Of a stretch of DNA of 64,000 nt, positions 17,876-28,278 are shown piece after piece (position 1 is the stretch's first letter; every line of letters starts with the position of its first letter). Source of the DNA: PNOJ01 sp016706845 (GTDB lineage Bacteria > Krumholzibacteriota > Krumholzibacteriia > LZORAL124-64-63); contig JADJIV010000003.1 in assembly GCA_016706845.1 (NCBI GenBank), positions 112,249-176,248 on the forward strand, in the 5' to 3' direction. The notes beneath the pieces were generated by a model. The model made no database searches and was not told where the DNA came from. It saw nothing but the letters and a program-made list of their open reading frames with translations. Made by a program: the position numbers and the translations under genes.

Positions 17876-18119
17876 AGCGCCACCTGGACCACCGGACTCG
17901 TCCCCGCCCCTCCGCCTCCAGCAGCGCCCGCGCCTCCTCGAGGTCCTTCTCCCAGACCAGCAGCTTGATGGCCCGCAGTTGCGCCATCGCCGGGTACATG
18001 CCGCCGGCGTCGTCGGTGCTCACCAGCGCCTCGAGGCCGTAGGCATGCAGCATCGCGGCCACCATCTCGGCTTCGACCTCGGTGCCGTAGGTCCGCAGGA
18101 CCGTCATGCCGTCGATCAT
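17874..18119 (-). CDS. DUF2007-like putative signal-transducing protein
   Basis: 81-residue protein with the pattern of the DUF2007 family. A beta strand (MTVLRTYGTEVEAEMVAAML) is followed by a helix, a second strand (LEALVSTDDAGG) and a C-terminal helix (LLVWEKDLEEARALLE). The fold is GlnB-like, and these proteins are called putative signal transducers without a known ligand. The start ATG at 18119 overlaps the lipocalin stop by 4 bases, so it is translated with that gene. Confidence 0.72.
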   Translation of the reverse strand: MIDGMTVLRTYGTEVEAEMVAAMLHAYGLEALVSTDDAGGMYPAMAQLRAIKLLVWEKDLEEARALLEAEGRGRVRWSRWR

Positions 18120-18712
18120 GGCGCCGCCTCCTGTGTCGCGGGTGTCCACGGCTGCTCGCCGGCGGAGAAGGCCGCCGGGTCGTAACCCTGGCGAACGAGC
18201 AGGGCGTCGATCTCTTCCCGCTGCGCCGGCGTCAGCCGCGGCTCGCGGGCCAGGATCCAGCCGTACTTGCGGTCGGGGCCGCCGACCACGGCCCAGCGGT
18301 AGTCCGGCTCCAGGCCGAGGATCCAGTAGTCGGCCTTGACGGGCGCCAGGCCGAGGATCTTGAACGGCGTCAGCTTCAGGCGGGCGTTGGTGCGGGTGTC
18401 GACCACTTCGGCCTCGGCGGTGAACTCGTCGAGCGTGCCGTCGGCCTTGCGGCAGCGGTTGGTCACCGACAGCTTCCCGTCGGCGCGCAGGGCGTAGGTC
18501 GCCGTGGCGCAGCAACCGCAGTCCTTCTGGAAGCGGTTGGGGATGTGGGCGATCTCGTGCCAGGTGCCGCAGTAGCGCGGCAGGTCGACGCGCTCCACGA
18601 CGCGGGGGCGGTGCGGGGCGCGGGACGGGCGCTCGGCGGCGGCCGCGGCCGGCAGCAGCGCGACCAGCAGGGTGACCAGCAAGGCGAGAGCGGAGAATCT
18701 GACGGCGTGCAC
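18116..18712 (-). CDS. Bacterial lipocalin (Blc-like), secreted
   Basis: 198 residues. A signal peptide (about 1-26, ending AAAAAE) is followed by a lipocalin beta barrel: the first conserved region is DLPRYCGTWHEIAHIPN (about 44-60, holding the invariant GxW), with later strands YALRADGKLSV and DYWILGLEPDYRWAVVGG. There is no lipobox Cys in the signal, so unlike E. coli Blc it is probably soluble in the periplasm. An unusual CGCC cluster sits at about residues 69-72. Bacterial lipocalins bind lysophospholipids or fatty acids for envelope repair. It overlaps the downstream DUF2007-like gene by 4 bases. Confidence 0.88.
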   Translation of the reverse strand: MHAVRFSALALLVTLLVALLPAAAAAERPSRAPHRPRVVERVDLPRYCGTWHEIAHIPNRFQKDCGCCATATYALRADGKLSVTNRCRKADGTLDEFTAEAEVVDTRTNARLKLTPFKILGLAPVKADYWILGLEPDYRWAVVGGPDRKYGWILAREPRLTPAQREEIDALLVRQGYDPAAFSAGEQPWTPATQEAAP

Positions 18713-18796
18713 GGGATGCCTCCGGGGCCGGGGTCCACCCCCATCATGCCACAGGAAGCGCGGCGCCGCCAGCGGGCTTCGGAGCGGGAGGGCCCG

Positions 18797-19270
18797 CTAC
18801 TCGGGCCAGATGAACCGCTTGCGGAAGCTGGCCTTGGCGGCGGGGGCGTCCGGCTCGGCCACCACCACCGAGATGCTGTTGACCGAGGAGCCGAGCGAGA
18901 GCGTGTCGATGCCGTCCCGGCAGAGCGCCTGGTAGACCTCGCTGGCCAGCGCGATGCGCTCGTAGAAGTGGGGGCCGTAGAGCGTCAGGATGGTGACGGG
19001 CTCGCGCATGTCGACCGCCCGGGGCTGGTGGTCCGCGCGGATCACCTCCAGCAGCTTCGCGGTCGCGTCGAAGTGCTGGCGCGAGACGCACAGCGCCAGG
19101 TTGCGCAGGCCGTCGGCGCCGTTGCCGATGGTCAGGTAGCACAGCGGGATGCCCGCGTCGGCGAACAGGCCGAGGATCCGGCAGGAGCGGCCCGGCTGCC
19201 AGCGGTAGGCCAGGACCTCGACCAGGCACAGGTCGTTGCGCTCGATGAGGCCGCCGCACTCGGTACGCAT
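18797..19270 (-). CDS. ACT-domain protein at the end of the hydrogenase operon
   Basis: 157 residues that look like two ACT folds in tandem. The first is EVLAYRWQPGRSCRILGLFADAGIPL (about 18-43), the second VTILTLYGPHFYERIALASEVY (about 92-114). SSVNSISVVV near 127 closely resembles the ligand-binding stretch of aspartokinase ACT domains. No kinase domain is attached, so it is a free-standing regulatory ligand-binding protein; the ligand is unknown. GAGGAGA precedes the ATG, two bases after the kinase stop, placing it as the last gene of the hyd operon. Stand-alone ACT proteins often sense amino acids. Confidence 0.7.
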   Translation of the reverse strand: MRTECGGLIERNDLCLVEVLAYRWQPGRSCRILGLFADAGIPLCYLTIGNGADGLRNLALCVSRQHFDATAKLLEVIRADHQPRAVDMREPVTILTLYGPHFYERIALASEVYQALCRDGIDTLSLGSSVNSISVVVAEPDAPAAKASFRKRFIWPE

Positions 19271-19272
19271 GC

Positions 19273-20628
19273 TCAGGTTCTCCTCAGGGTCGCCGTGAAA
19301 GTGCTGCCGCGGCCCGGTTCGCTCTCGACCGCGATCTCGCCGCCCATCTGCTCGATGAAGCGCTTGACGATGGGCAGGCCCAGCCCCGTCCCCAGCGACG
19401 AGGCCGCCTTGGCCTCCGGCGTGCGGTAGAACTCGTCGAAGATGCGGCCGAGGTCCTCGGGCCGGATGCCGATCCCCTCGTCGGTGACGGCGACGCGCAC
19501 GGCGTCGCCCAGGTCGCGCAGCTCCACGATCAGGCGCCCGCCGTCGCGGTTGTAGCGCACCGCGTTGCTGATCAGGTTGCCCAGGACCTTCTCGACCATG
19601 GTCTCGCTGGCGCGCAGCAGCACGTCCTCGGCGGGCAAGCGGGCCTCGACGCGCAGCTCGCGCGACTCGATCAGCGACTGCTGGCCGTCCAGCAGGGCCG
19701 CGACGATCCGGTTGAGGTTCACGTCGCGCACGTCCTGGCCCTGGTGCAGCGGGCCCCGCGTCAGGTCGCTGAGGCCCTGCACGATCTCCGTCGCCTGGCG
19801 CAGGCGCTCGACCGTGCGCCGCAGCAGGTCGCGCGGCTTCTCGGCCATGTCCGCGCCCGCGACGGCCAGCACCGCCTCCACGGCGCTCTGGGCCGTGACG
19901 ACCGGGGTCTTGACCTCGTGCGAGACGTAGCGGAAGAAGTCGATCTTGGCCTTGTCCGCCTCCACCAGCTGGTCCTGCCGCACCACGAGCTCGTCCTTGA
20001 TCGTCCGGTTGTGCCGCATGATCGAGGCGCTGAGGTAGGCGCAGCCGACCAGCACCAGCCAGAAGGCCGCCAGGCCCGAGGAGACGAAGCGCCAGTCTTG
20101 GCTCATCTCCGGGCCGCTGGACAGGTGGTGGTGCGGGACCAGGCCGAACGCCTCGCCCAGCACCTCGGCGGTGAACAGCAGGCCCGCCAGCAGGGCCATG
20201 CGGCGGATCTCGCTCCCCTTGAACAGCAGGCCCGCCAGCAGCACGTGGATGATGTAGATGAAGTGGAAGGGATTCTCGATCCCGCCGCTGAAGCTCAGCA
20301 GGACCGTCAGCAGCAGGAGGTCCAGGACCATCTGGAGCTTGACGACGAGCAGCTCGGCGCGGATGTCGACGGCGGGCACCCGGCGGTTGCGCAGCGTGTA
20401 GGCGGTGTTCAGGGCCAGCAGGAGGCCGACGGTGGCCAGGATCGCCGCCATCGGCAGCGCGATGCCGCCGAACTCGACCGCCAGCAGGGAGATCAGGACC
20501 AGGCCGCTGGCGGCGCTCCAGCGCATGCGGTTGAACCAGTCGGAGCGCACGCGCAGCGACGCGGCCGAGACGAAGTGGGCCGATTCGGGGGCGATCGGTT
20601 CGGCGGCGCCCGCGGCTCTGCGCTCCAT
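19273..20628 (-). CDS. Membrane histidine kinase with RegB-like quinone motif
   Basis: 451-residue sensor kinase with six predicted membrane segments (about 38-56, 58-76, 93-113, 122-137, 143-163 and 182-203). Between segments 3 and 4 is SGGIENPF, residues 114-121. This matches the GGxxNPF heptapeptide of RegB/PrrB redox sensors, which binds ubiquinone in the same place. The cytosolic part has the H box YVSHEVKTP (phospho-His 237), an N box (NLISNAVRYN, about 345) and G boxes (DEGIGI, GTGLGLPIVKRF). The RegB redox Cys beside the H box is not seen, so only the quinone input can be argued. AGGAGG overlaps the response-regulator stop. It is embedded in the hydrogenase operon. Confidence 0.88.
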   Translation of the reverse strand: MERRAAGAAEPIAPESAHFVSAASLRVRSDWFNRMRWSAASGLVLISLLAVEFGGIALPMAAILATVGLLLALNTAYTLRNRRVPAVDIRAELLVVKLQMVLDLLLLTVLLSFSGGIENPFHFIYIIHVLLAGLLFKGSEIRRMALLAGLLFTAEVLGEAFGLVPHHHLSSGPEMSQDWRFVSSGLAAFWLVLVGCAYLSASIMRHNRTIKDELVVRQDQLVEADKAKIDFFRYVSHEVKTPVVTAQSAVEAVLAVAGADMAEKPRDLLRRTVERLRQATEIVQGLSDLTRGPLHQGQDVRDVNLNRIVAALLDGQQSLIESRELRVEARLPAEDVLLRASETMVEKVLGNLISNAVRYNRDGGRLIVELRDLGDAVRVAVTDEGIGIRPEDLGRIFDEFYRTPEAKAASSLGTGLGLPIVKRFIEQMGGEIAVESEPGRGSTFTATLRRT

Positions 20629-20634
20629 GGCCTC

Positions 20635-21027
20635 CTAGATCGTCGGCGGCAGGTGCTTGCGCACCAGGTCCACGAGCCGCCGCGGGCTGACCGGCTTCTC
20701 GAGGTACTCGTCCACCGGCAGGAAGTCCGAGTCCTTCTCCGGATCGAAGGCGTACCCCGTCTGGTCGGCCACCGCGGTCAGCATGATGATCGGGATGTCG
20801 CGGGTATTGTCACCCTTGCGCAGCTCGTAGGCAACCTGGAATCCCTCGTCGATCTCGCCCATCATCACGTCCAGCAGGATCAGGTCGGGCTTCTTCTCCC
20901 GGGCGAGGTCCAGGCCCCGGGCGCCGTTCTGGGCGTCGATCACGCCGTAGCCCTCGCTCTCGAGGGTCAGCCGGATGATCTCGACCAGGTCGATGTCGTC
21001 GTCAATGACCAGGATGGTCCGCTTCAT
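20635..21027 (-). CDS. Single-domain response regulator (CheY-like)
   Basis: 130-residue receiver domain with no output domain. Acidic residues DDD (9-11) and the phospho-acceptor Asp in LLDVMMGE (about 53) are present, as are Thr in MLTAV and Lys in EKPVS (the KP motif, about 113). It is encoded directly before the kinase and overlaps the end of the maturation protease by 26 bases, so it is the kinase's natural partner. With no DNA-binding domain it must act by protein contact or pass phosphate on; RegA by contrast has a Fis-type domain. Confidence 0.88.
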   Translation of the reverse strand: MKRTILVIDDDIDLVEIIRLTLESEGYGVIDAQNGARGLDLAREKKPDLILLDVMMGEIDEGFQVAYELRKGDNTRDIPIIMLTAVADQTGYAFDPEKDSDFLPVDEYLEKPVSPRRLVDLVRKHLPPTI

Positions 21028-21472
21028 CGGAATGAACCTCCGCTTTGATGATCTCCAGCACCTCGGGGACCGCCGACGCCACCGCGTCCGAGAGGCCCCG
21101 GTCGATCTCCAGCGACTGCGGCTCCACGCCCACGACCACCAGACGCCGCGGCAGGCGGTCGATCCGCTCGGCCAGGGCGAAGGTCTCCGCCAGGCCGAAC
21201 CCGTGCAGCGAGAGGCGGTCCCCGGCGATGCCCAGGGACACCTCGCCGGGGGCGAAGCGCGCGACGCGGCCCGGCTCCAGGCCCATCCGGGCCGCGTCGA
21301 CGATCACGTGCAGTTCCCCGTCCTCGAAGCGGTCGATCAGCGACAGGGCGTCGACGCCGGCGTCGATCAGTTCGGCGCCCGGGAAGGCGCCGGTGGCGCG
21401 CACCCGCTCCAGGACGGCCGCCCCCACCCCGTCGTCGCCGTACAGCGGATTGCCGACCGCGATGATCTTCAC
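21002..21472 (-). CDS. NiFe-hydrogenase maturation protease (HyaD/HycI/FrxA family)
   Basis: 156-residue endopeptidase that removes the C-terminal peptide of the large subunit after nickel insertion. The N-terminus VGNPLYGDDGVG carries the first Ni-sensing acidic residue (the GNxLxxDDGxG motif), and LIDAGVDALSLID (about 35) supplies the second. It uses a GTG start with AGGAG six bases upstream, 7 bases after the hydA stop. The target peptide would be the residues after the His of DPCISCSVH in HydA. Adjacency indicates a dedicated protease for this enzyme. Confidence 0.92.
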   Translation of the reverse strand: MKIIAVGNPLYGDDGVGAAVLERVRATGAFPGAELIDAGVDALSLIDRFEDGELHVIVDAARMGLEPGRVARFAPGEVSLGIAGDRLSLHGFGLAETFALAERIDRLPRRLVVVGVEPQSLEIDRGLSDAVASAVPEVLEIIKAEVHSDEADHPGH

Positions 21473-21479
21473 GCCGCTC

Positions 21480-22783
21480 CTACCTCGTGAACTTGACGTC
21501 CAGCATGTGCACCGAGCACGAGATGCAGGGGTCGTAGGCCCGCACCAGCATCTCCAGCAGATGCGCGATCGCGGCCTCGCCGCGGTCCACGACCTCGGGC
21601 ACGAGCTTGACCATGTCGTCGTCGATGTTGGCCAGGTTCTGCCCCGTCGGGATGATGCAGTTGGCGGCCGTGATGCGGCCCTGGCGGTCGTAGGTGTACT
21701 CGTGGTAGAGGATGCCGCGCGGCACCTCGGTGGCGCCGATGCCCGTCCCGTAGCGCGTCGGGTCCTGGTTGGGGACCTCGTCGCGGATCCCGGCCGCCAG
21801 CAGGCGGTCCAGGATGGCCATGGCGTCGAGGCAGCAGTGGACCGACTCGACGACCTGGGCCACGGTGTTCATGAACGGGTTGTGGCAGTCCGGCTTCAGG
21901 CCGAGCTGGCTGCCACGCCCAGGGCCTCGGGGCACAGCCGGTCGTGGTTGTTGTTCCAGCGGGCCAGGGCGCCCACCATGTACGACGACCGGTTGACCTT
22001 GCAGTGCTTCGACGTGCTGTGGTGCACGATGTACTCGTTGCTCATGCGGCGGTACTCGGCGTCGGGGACGCGGCCGGTGTCGGTCGAACAGATGTCGCCG
22101 TCGTAGAGCGCGTAGTCGTCGTCGCTGCGCAGGGAGATGAACTCCGTCTCGCGCCGGAAGTCCGGGATCTCGCCGGCCAGCGTCGCCACGACGTCGGCCG
22201 CGAAGACCAGGTCCGGCAGCATCTGCTTCTCGAGCCGCTCGCGCAGCCCGCGCAGGGACTGCGCCGAGGGCAGCTGCGTGAAGCCGCCCGGCACGCAGGA
22301 GATCGGGTGGACGGCGCGGCCGGAGACCACCTCGCCGATGTCGTTGGCCAGGCGCTTCATGCGCAGGGCGGCCTTGACGACCTCGGGGTGCGTGCCCACC
22401 AGCGGGAACACCGAGCCGACCTTCAGGAAGTCGGGCGCGGCCAGGAACAGCGCGTGCAGCACGTTGGACTGGATGGTGGCGCCGTGGACCAGCAGCTTGC
22501 GCAGCAGCACCGTCTGCTCGCTGACCTCCAGGCCCAGCGCCTGCTCGGTGGCCTTGAACGACGTCATCTGGTGGCCCAGCGAGCAGATGCCGCAGATGCG
22601 CGAGGTGATGATCGCGGCCTCGTGGAAGTTGCGCCCCTTGAGCATGGCCTCGAAGTAGCGCGGGGCCTCGACGATCTCCAGGCGCGCCTTCTCCAGCACG
22701 CCGTCGCGCATGTTGACGACGATGTCCCCGTGGCCCTCCACCCGGGTCAGGTGGTGGACCTTGATGTCCAGATTGGTGCCCAT
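21480..22783 (-). CDS. hydA: NiFe-hydrogenase large subunit HydA (group 3b type), frame break near 21905
   Basis: Catalytic subunit holding the NiFe site; about 434 residues once corrected. The L1 motif RICGICSLGH (about 61) and L2 motif DPCISCSVH (near the C-terminus) give the four Cys ligands. The CxSCS form of L2 fits group 3 cytosolic hydrogenases. The residues after His (MLDVKFTR) form the peptide cleaved at maturation. The frame breaks through one missing base near 21905, between CPEALGVA and LGLKPDCHNP. The ATG overlaps the hydD stop by one base (TGATG). The hydBGDA gene order matches archaeal and bacterial NADP-linked sulfhydrogenases. Confidence 0.93.
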
Positions 22784-23529
22784 CAGGAGACCCCCTCGAG
22801 CTGGTTGGCGTTGAACAACTGGAGCTTCTTGCGCGCGTCGTCCATCGACAGCCCGTGCGCGACGAGGATCTCCTCCATCGCCGCGACGTTGGGCTCGGGC
22901 ACCAGCCCGCGGCAGCCCGTGCAGTACTGGCCGAAGGTGGGGCACTGCGCGTCGCAGCCGGCGCGGGTGACCGGCCCGAGGCAGATCATCCCCTTCTCGA
23001 AGACGCACTCGTTGTCCTTGAGCTTGCACTCGGTGCACACCGAGTCGCCCGGCTCGATCGGCGTCTTGCCCATCACCAGGGAGGTGAACACCTTCAGGAA
23101 CTCCTTCTGGGTCATCGGGCACCCGCGGACGTTGACGTCGACCTTGACCACCGAGCTGATCGGCAGCGCCGGCAGGGTCGGGAACAGGTACTTGTCCTGC
23201 CCGTAGACCTCCTCGCGCACCTGCTCGATGGGCCGGATGTTCTTCAGGGCGTTCATGCCGCCCTGCACCGCGCAGGCGCCCAGGGCGACCAGCACCTTGG
23301 ACTTGCGGCGGATCTCGTGGATCCGCTTGATGCAGTCGGGCGTGGACAGCGAGCCCTCGACGAACGCGATGTCCAGCTCGTCGACCTGCCCGTCCATGGC
23401 CTCGCGCCACTCGACGATCTCCACGTGCTCCAGGATGTCCAGGAGCTGATCCTCGAAATTCAGCTGGTTGAGCTCGCAGCCCTCGCAGCCGGTGAAGTCG
23501 AAGATGCCGACTCGCGGTTTGTTCGCCAT
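22783..23529 (-). CDS. hydD: NiFe-hydrogenase small subunit HydD (group 3b type)
   Basis: 248-residue electron-transfer subunit. The proximal 4Fe-4S ligands are in FDFTGCEGCELNQL (about 10-23), GACAVQGG (about 85) and GCPMTQKE (about 130). The C-terminal part has two further Cys groups (CTECKLKDNEC, and CDAQCPTFGQYCTGC), as in group 3 small subunits. There is no twin-arginine signal, so the enzyme is cytosolic. Both ends touch the neighbouring genes by one base (TGATG), giving tight coupling to hydG and hydA. Confidence 0.93.
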   Translation of the reverse strand: MANKPRVGIFDFTGCEGCELNQLNFEDQLLDILEHVEIVEWREAMDGQVDELDIAFVEGSLSTPDCIKRIHEIRRKSKVLVALGACAVQGGMNALKNIRPIEQVREEVYGQDKYLFPTLPALPISSVVKVDVNVRGCPMTQKEFLKVFTSLVMGKTPIEPGDSVCTECKLKDNECVFEKGMICLGPVTRAGCDAQCPTFGQYCTGCRGLVPEPNVAAMEEILVAHGLSMDDARKKLQLFNANQLEGVS

Positions 23530-24381
23530 CACAGAGCCTCCCGGAGTGCCTTGATGTCGGGATAGTGGTAGACGGGCCCGTCCTGGCAGACGTAGCTGCC
23601 GTTGATCTGGCAGTGCCCGCACTTGCCCACGCCGCACTTCATGCGGCGCTCGAGGGACATGTAGATGTTCTCCTCGGGGAGGCGCTTCGACTTCAGGGCC
23701 AGCAGGACGAACCGGTACATGATCGGCGGCCCGCAGACGCAGGCCACGGTGTTCGGCAGGTCCAGGTCGAGCCCCGGGATCAGGGTCGTGATGACGCCCG
23801 TGCGGCCGCTGCCAGGCCGGCGAGCCGTGGTCCACGGTCAGGTGGAACTCGACCCGGGGGTCCCGCTCCCACGCGCGCCGCTCGTCCTCGAACAGCAGGT
23901 CGGTGTCGCTCTTGCTGCCGTAGCAGATGACGAGCCGGCCGAAGTCGGCGCGGTTGTCCAGGACGTAGTTGATCAGCGACCGCAGCGGCACCAGGCCGAT
24001 GCCGCCGGCGACCACCAGCACGTCCTTGCCCTTGAACTTCGACATGTCGAAACCGCTGCCGAAGGGGCCGCGGATGCCGACGCGCTCGCCGGGCTGCATG
24101 CGGTGGATCATCTCGGTGAGCATGCCCACCTTGCGGATGCCGAGGTCGAAGGCGCCCTTCTTCGTCGGCGACGAGGAGATCGAGATCGGCGCCTCGCCGA
24201 CCCCGAACAGCGACACCTCGACGAACTGCCCCGGCCGGTGCCCCAGGTCGGCGCCGCCGGGCAGCCTGATCTCGAACAGCTTCTCCAGCGGCGTCATCTG
24301 CCGCACGTCCGTGATTTCCGCCATGACGGGCAGGTACAGGTCCTTCGTCCCGGCGGGAGCGATGAGTTCGTGCTTGGTCAT
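23529..24381 (-). CDS. hydG: Hydrogenase FAD/NAD(P)-binding subunit HydG, frame break near 23810
   Basis: Ferredoxin-reductase-like subunit of about 284 residues that links the hydrogenase to NAD(P)H. It has an FAD-binding barrel (RPGQFVEVSLFGVGEAPISIS, about 50-70) and an NAD(P) domain starting at VLVVAGGIGLVPLRS (about 120) and ending CVCGPPIMYRF. The C-terminal 2Fe-2S motif is MKCGVGKCGHCQI plus a later Cys (VCQDGPV). The frame breaks at about 23810 through one extra base, between GSPAW and VITTLIPGL; both sides match the family. It is second in hydBGDA. Confidence 0.92.
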
Positions 24382-24402
24382 CTTGCCTCTCCTTGACGGG
24401 AC

Positions 24403-25416
24403 CTAGGCCTTGACGGCGTCGTAGTCGTTCACCATGCGGTTGACGATCGAGACGATGCTGATGCCGGCGGTGCAGGACGCCGTGCAGCGCCCGCAACCCA
24501 CGCACCAGGGCTCGCCCGTCTCGTCCGAGATGTACTTGAACTTGCGGTACACGCGGTGGCGCTGGCGGGCGGCCGGCTCCTCGCGGAAGACCTCGCCCCC
24601 GGCCACCTCGGTGAAGCTGCGCAGCATGCAGCCGTCCCAGTGGCGCTCGCGGCTGCCGCGGGTCACCGTGATGTCGACCGCGTCCTCGACGTCGAAGCAG
24701 TAGCAGGTGGGGCAGACGAGGTTGCAGGTGCCGCAGCTCATGCACTTCTCGGCCTCTTCCTCCCACACCGCGTTGTCGTAGTTGTGGGCGAAGACGTCCT
24801 TGAGCTTGGCCTGCGGCACGTAGATGTGCTGCTGGAAGGGCGCGGCGGCGGGCAGGCCCGACGTGTGGGCGGGCAGCTTGAAGCCCGCGGCCAGCTTCTC
24901 CCCGGCCGGGGTCAGCACCTCGAGGGCGTAGCCGCCCTCGCAGGGGTGCAGGAACAGGTCGCAGCCGGTGGTGTCGCCGGCCGGGATCCCCACCGAGCCG
25001 CTGAAGTGGAACCGGTCGGGCGTGAAGCCCACCCCGACGATCAGCGCGCCCTGGCGCCGCGTCAGGTAGTTCCGCTCCGGGTTGCCCGCGACGAAGTTGT
25101 GGTCGAGCTTCAGCACCGCGTGGACGTCGTAGCTGTGAACGCCCAGGAACACGGCGTCCAGCGGCGCGACGGCCGGCTGCGCGCAGGTGTTCTCGACCAG
25201 GTTGAAGCTGAGCAGTTCCTCGCGCGCGGGCAGGAAGTACTTCTTGATCGAGCTGACGGTCCGAGGGTAGTCCAGCACCACATCCTCCGGCCGCTCGACC
25301 GGCGCGAACGCGAACGCGTTGCGACCCTTGCGGTGCGGTGCATACACCGTCTTCTGCGACTGCAGATGCGCGATGAACGCCGCAACCTTGCCCTTTTCCA
25401 GATAGAATCGAGCCAT
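24403..25416 (-). CDS. hydB: Hydrogenase iron-sulfur subunit HydB (4Fe-4S dicluster)
   Basis: 337-residue beta subunit of group 3b hydrogenases, carrying electrons between HydG and the HydDA core. Two ferredoxin-type motifs are seen: CMSCGTCNLVCPTCYCF (about 228) and CVGCGRCTASC (about 300). The long N-terminal region (SSIKKYFLPARE, HSYDVHAVLKLD) is the family's cluster-free domain. In Pyrococcus such subunits go with sulfur or polysulfide reductase activity. It is the first gene of the operon, preceded by GGGGAGAG and a good promoter 60-80 bases upstream. Confidence 0.92.
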   Translation of the reverse strand: MARFYLEKGKVAAFIAHLQSQKTVYAPHRKGRNAFAFAPVERPEDVVLDYPRTVSSIKKYFLPAREELLSFNLVENTCAQPAVAPLDAVFLGVHSYDVHAVLKLDHNFVAGNPERNYLTRRQGALIVGVGFTPDRFHFSGSVGIPAGDTTGCDLFLHPCEGGYALEVLTPAGEKLAAGFKLPAHTSGLPAAAPFQQHIYVPQAKLKDVFAHNYDNAVWEEEAEKCMSCGTCNLVCPTCYCFDVEDAVDITVTRGSRERHWDGCMLRSFTEVAGGEVFREEPAARQRHRVYRKFKYISDETGEPWCVGCGRCTASCTAGISIVSIVNRMVNDYDAVKA

Positions 25417-25470
25417 GCGAGCACTCTCCCCTGTGGTGGTTCGGCCCGGGTGACCCCGGAAGACTGCTCA

Positions 25471-25499
25471 AATGTTTTTTCTGGAACATCTTATGTCAA
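25471..25499 (-). promoter_or_regulatory. Candidate promoter of the hyd operon
   Basis: Minus-strand TTGACA (perfect -35), a 17-base spacer and AACATT (3/6), giving a leader of about 50 bases before hydB. The weak -10 would fit an activator-dependent promoter. Confidence 0.5.
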
Positions 25500-25665
25500 G
25501 AAATAAACAGGGCCGCGCGGCGTTTCGCAGACACCCTGCATCGGTCGTGCCGCCCGGGCCCGTGCGATGAATTGTGATAATCTTCTGGCAGATCGAGCTT
25601 GTTACATTATCGTTGAGTCTCGTTATCGTCCAGACTTGGCCCCGGCCCTGCCGGTGCATCCTTTC

Positions 25666-25694
25666 TTGACAGTACCCCGCCCGGCGGGGATAAC
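25666..25694 (+). promoter_or_regulatory. Candidate promoter of the membrane pyrophosphatase
   Basis: TTGACA, a 17-base spacer and GATAAC (6/6 and 4/6), about 85 bases before the ATG. Confidence 0.55.
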
Positions 25695-25782
25695 AGACCA
25701 CGGCATCCAACCGCATGTCAGCAGACCGGCTCTCCCGACCGGCGGGTCGCCGCGTTTCGCCAATCTCGAAAGAGGGGTCGTC

Positions 25783-28211
<2,429 letters not shown>

Positions 28212-28244
28212 CGACGGTTCTGGCCACAAGATTGTCCCTATCAA

Positions 28245-28266
28245 GGCGAGGCCCCGCGGCCTCGCC
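28245..28266 (+). terminator. Terminator after the pyrophosphatase
   Basis: A 9-bp perfect stem (GGCGAGGCC with GGCCTCGCC) around CCGC, 34 bases after the stop, followed by a short pyrimidine run. Confidence 0.6.
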
Positions 28267-28278
28267 TCTGCCGTTTCC

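Larger units (their letters stand above)
25417..25782. other. Divergent regulatory region between hydB and the pyrophosphatase
   Basis: 366 bases without a gene. It holds two outward-facing sigma-70-like promoters, one per strand (25471-25499 and 25666-25694). It is clearly more AT-rich in 25460-25640 than the flanking genes. No riboswitch or dyad operator was recognised between them. Confidence 0.6.

Noticed and set aside
18771..18798. Short hairpin at the end of the ACT gene
   Set aside because: Only 7 pairs with a 14-base loop, overlapping the stop codon; too weak to call a terminator.
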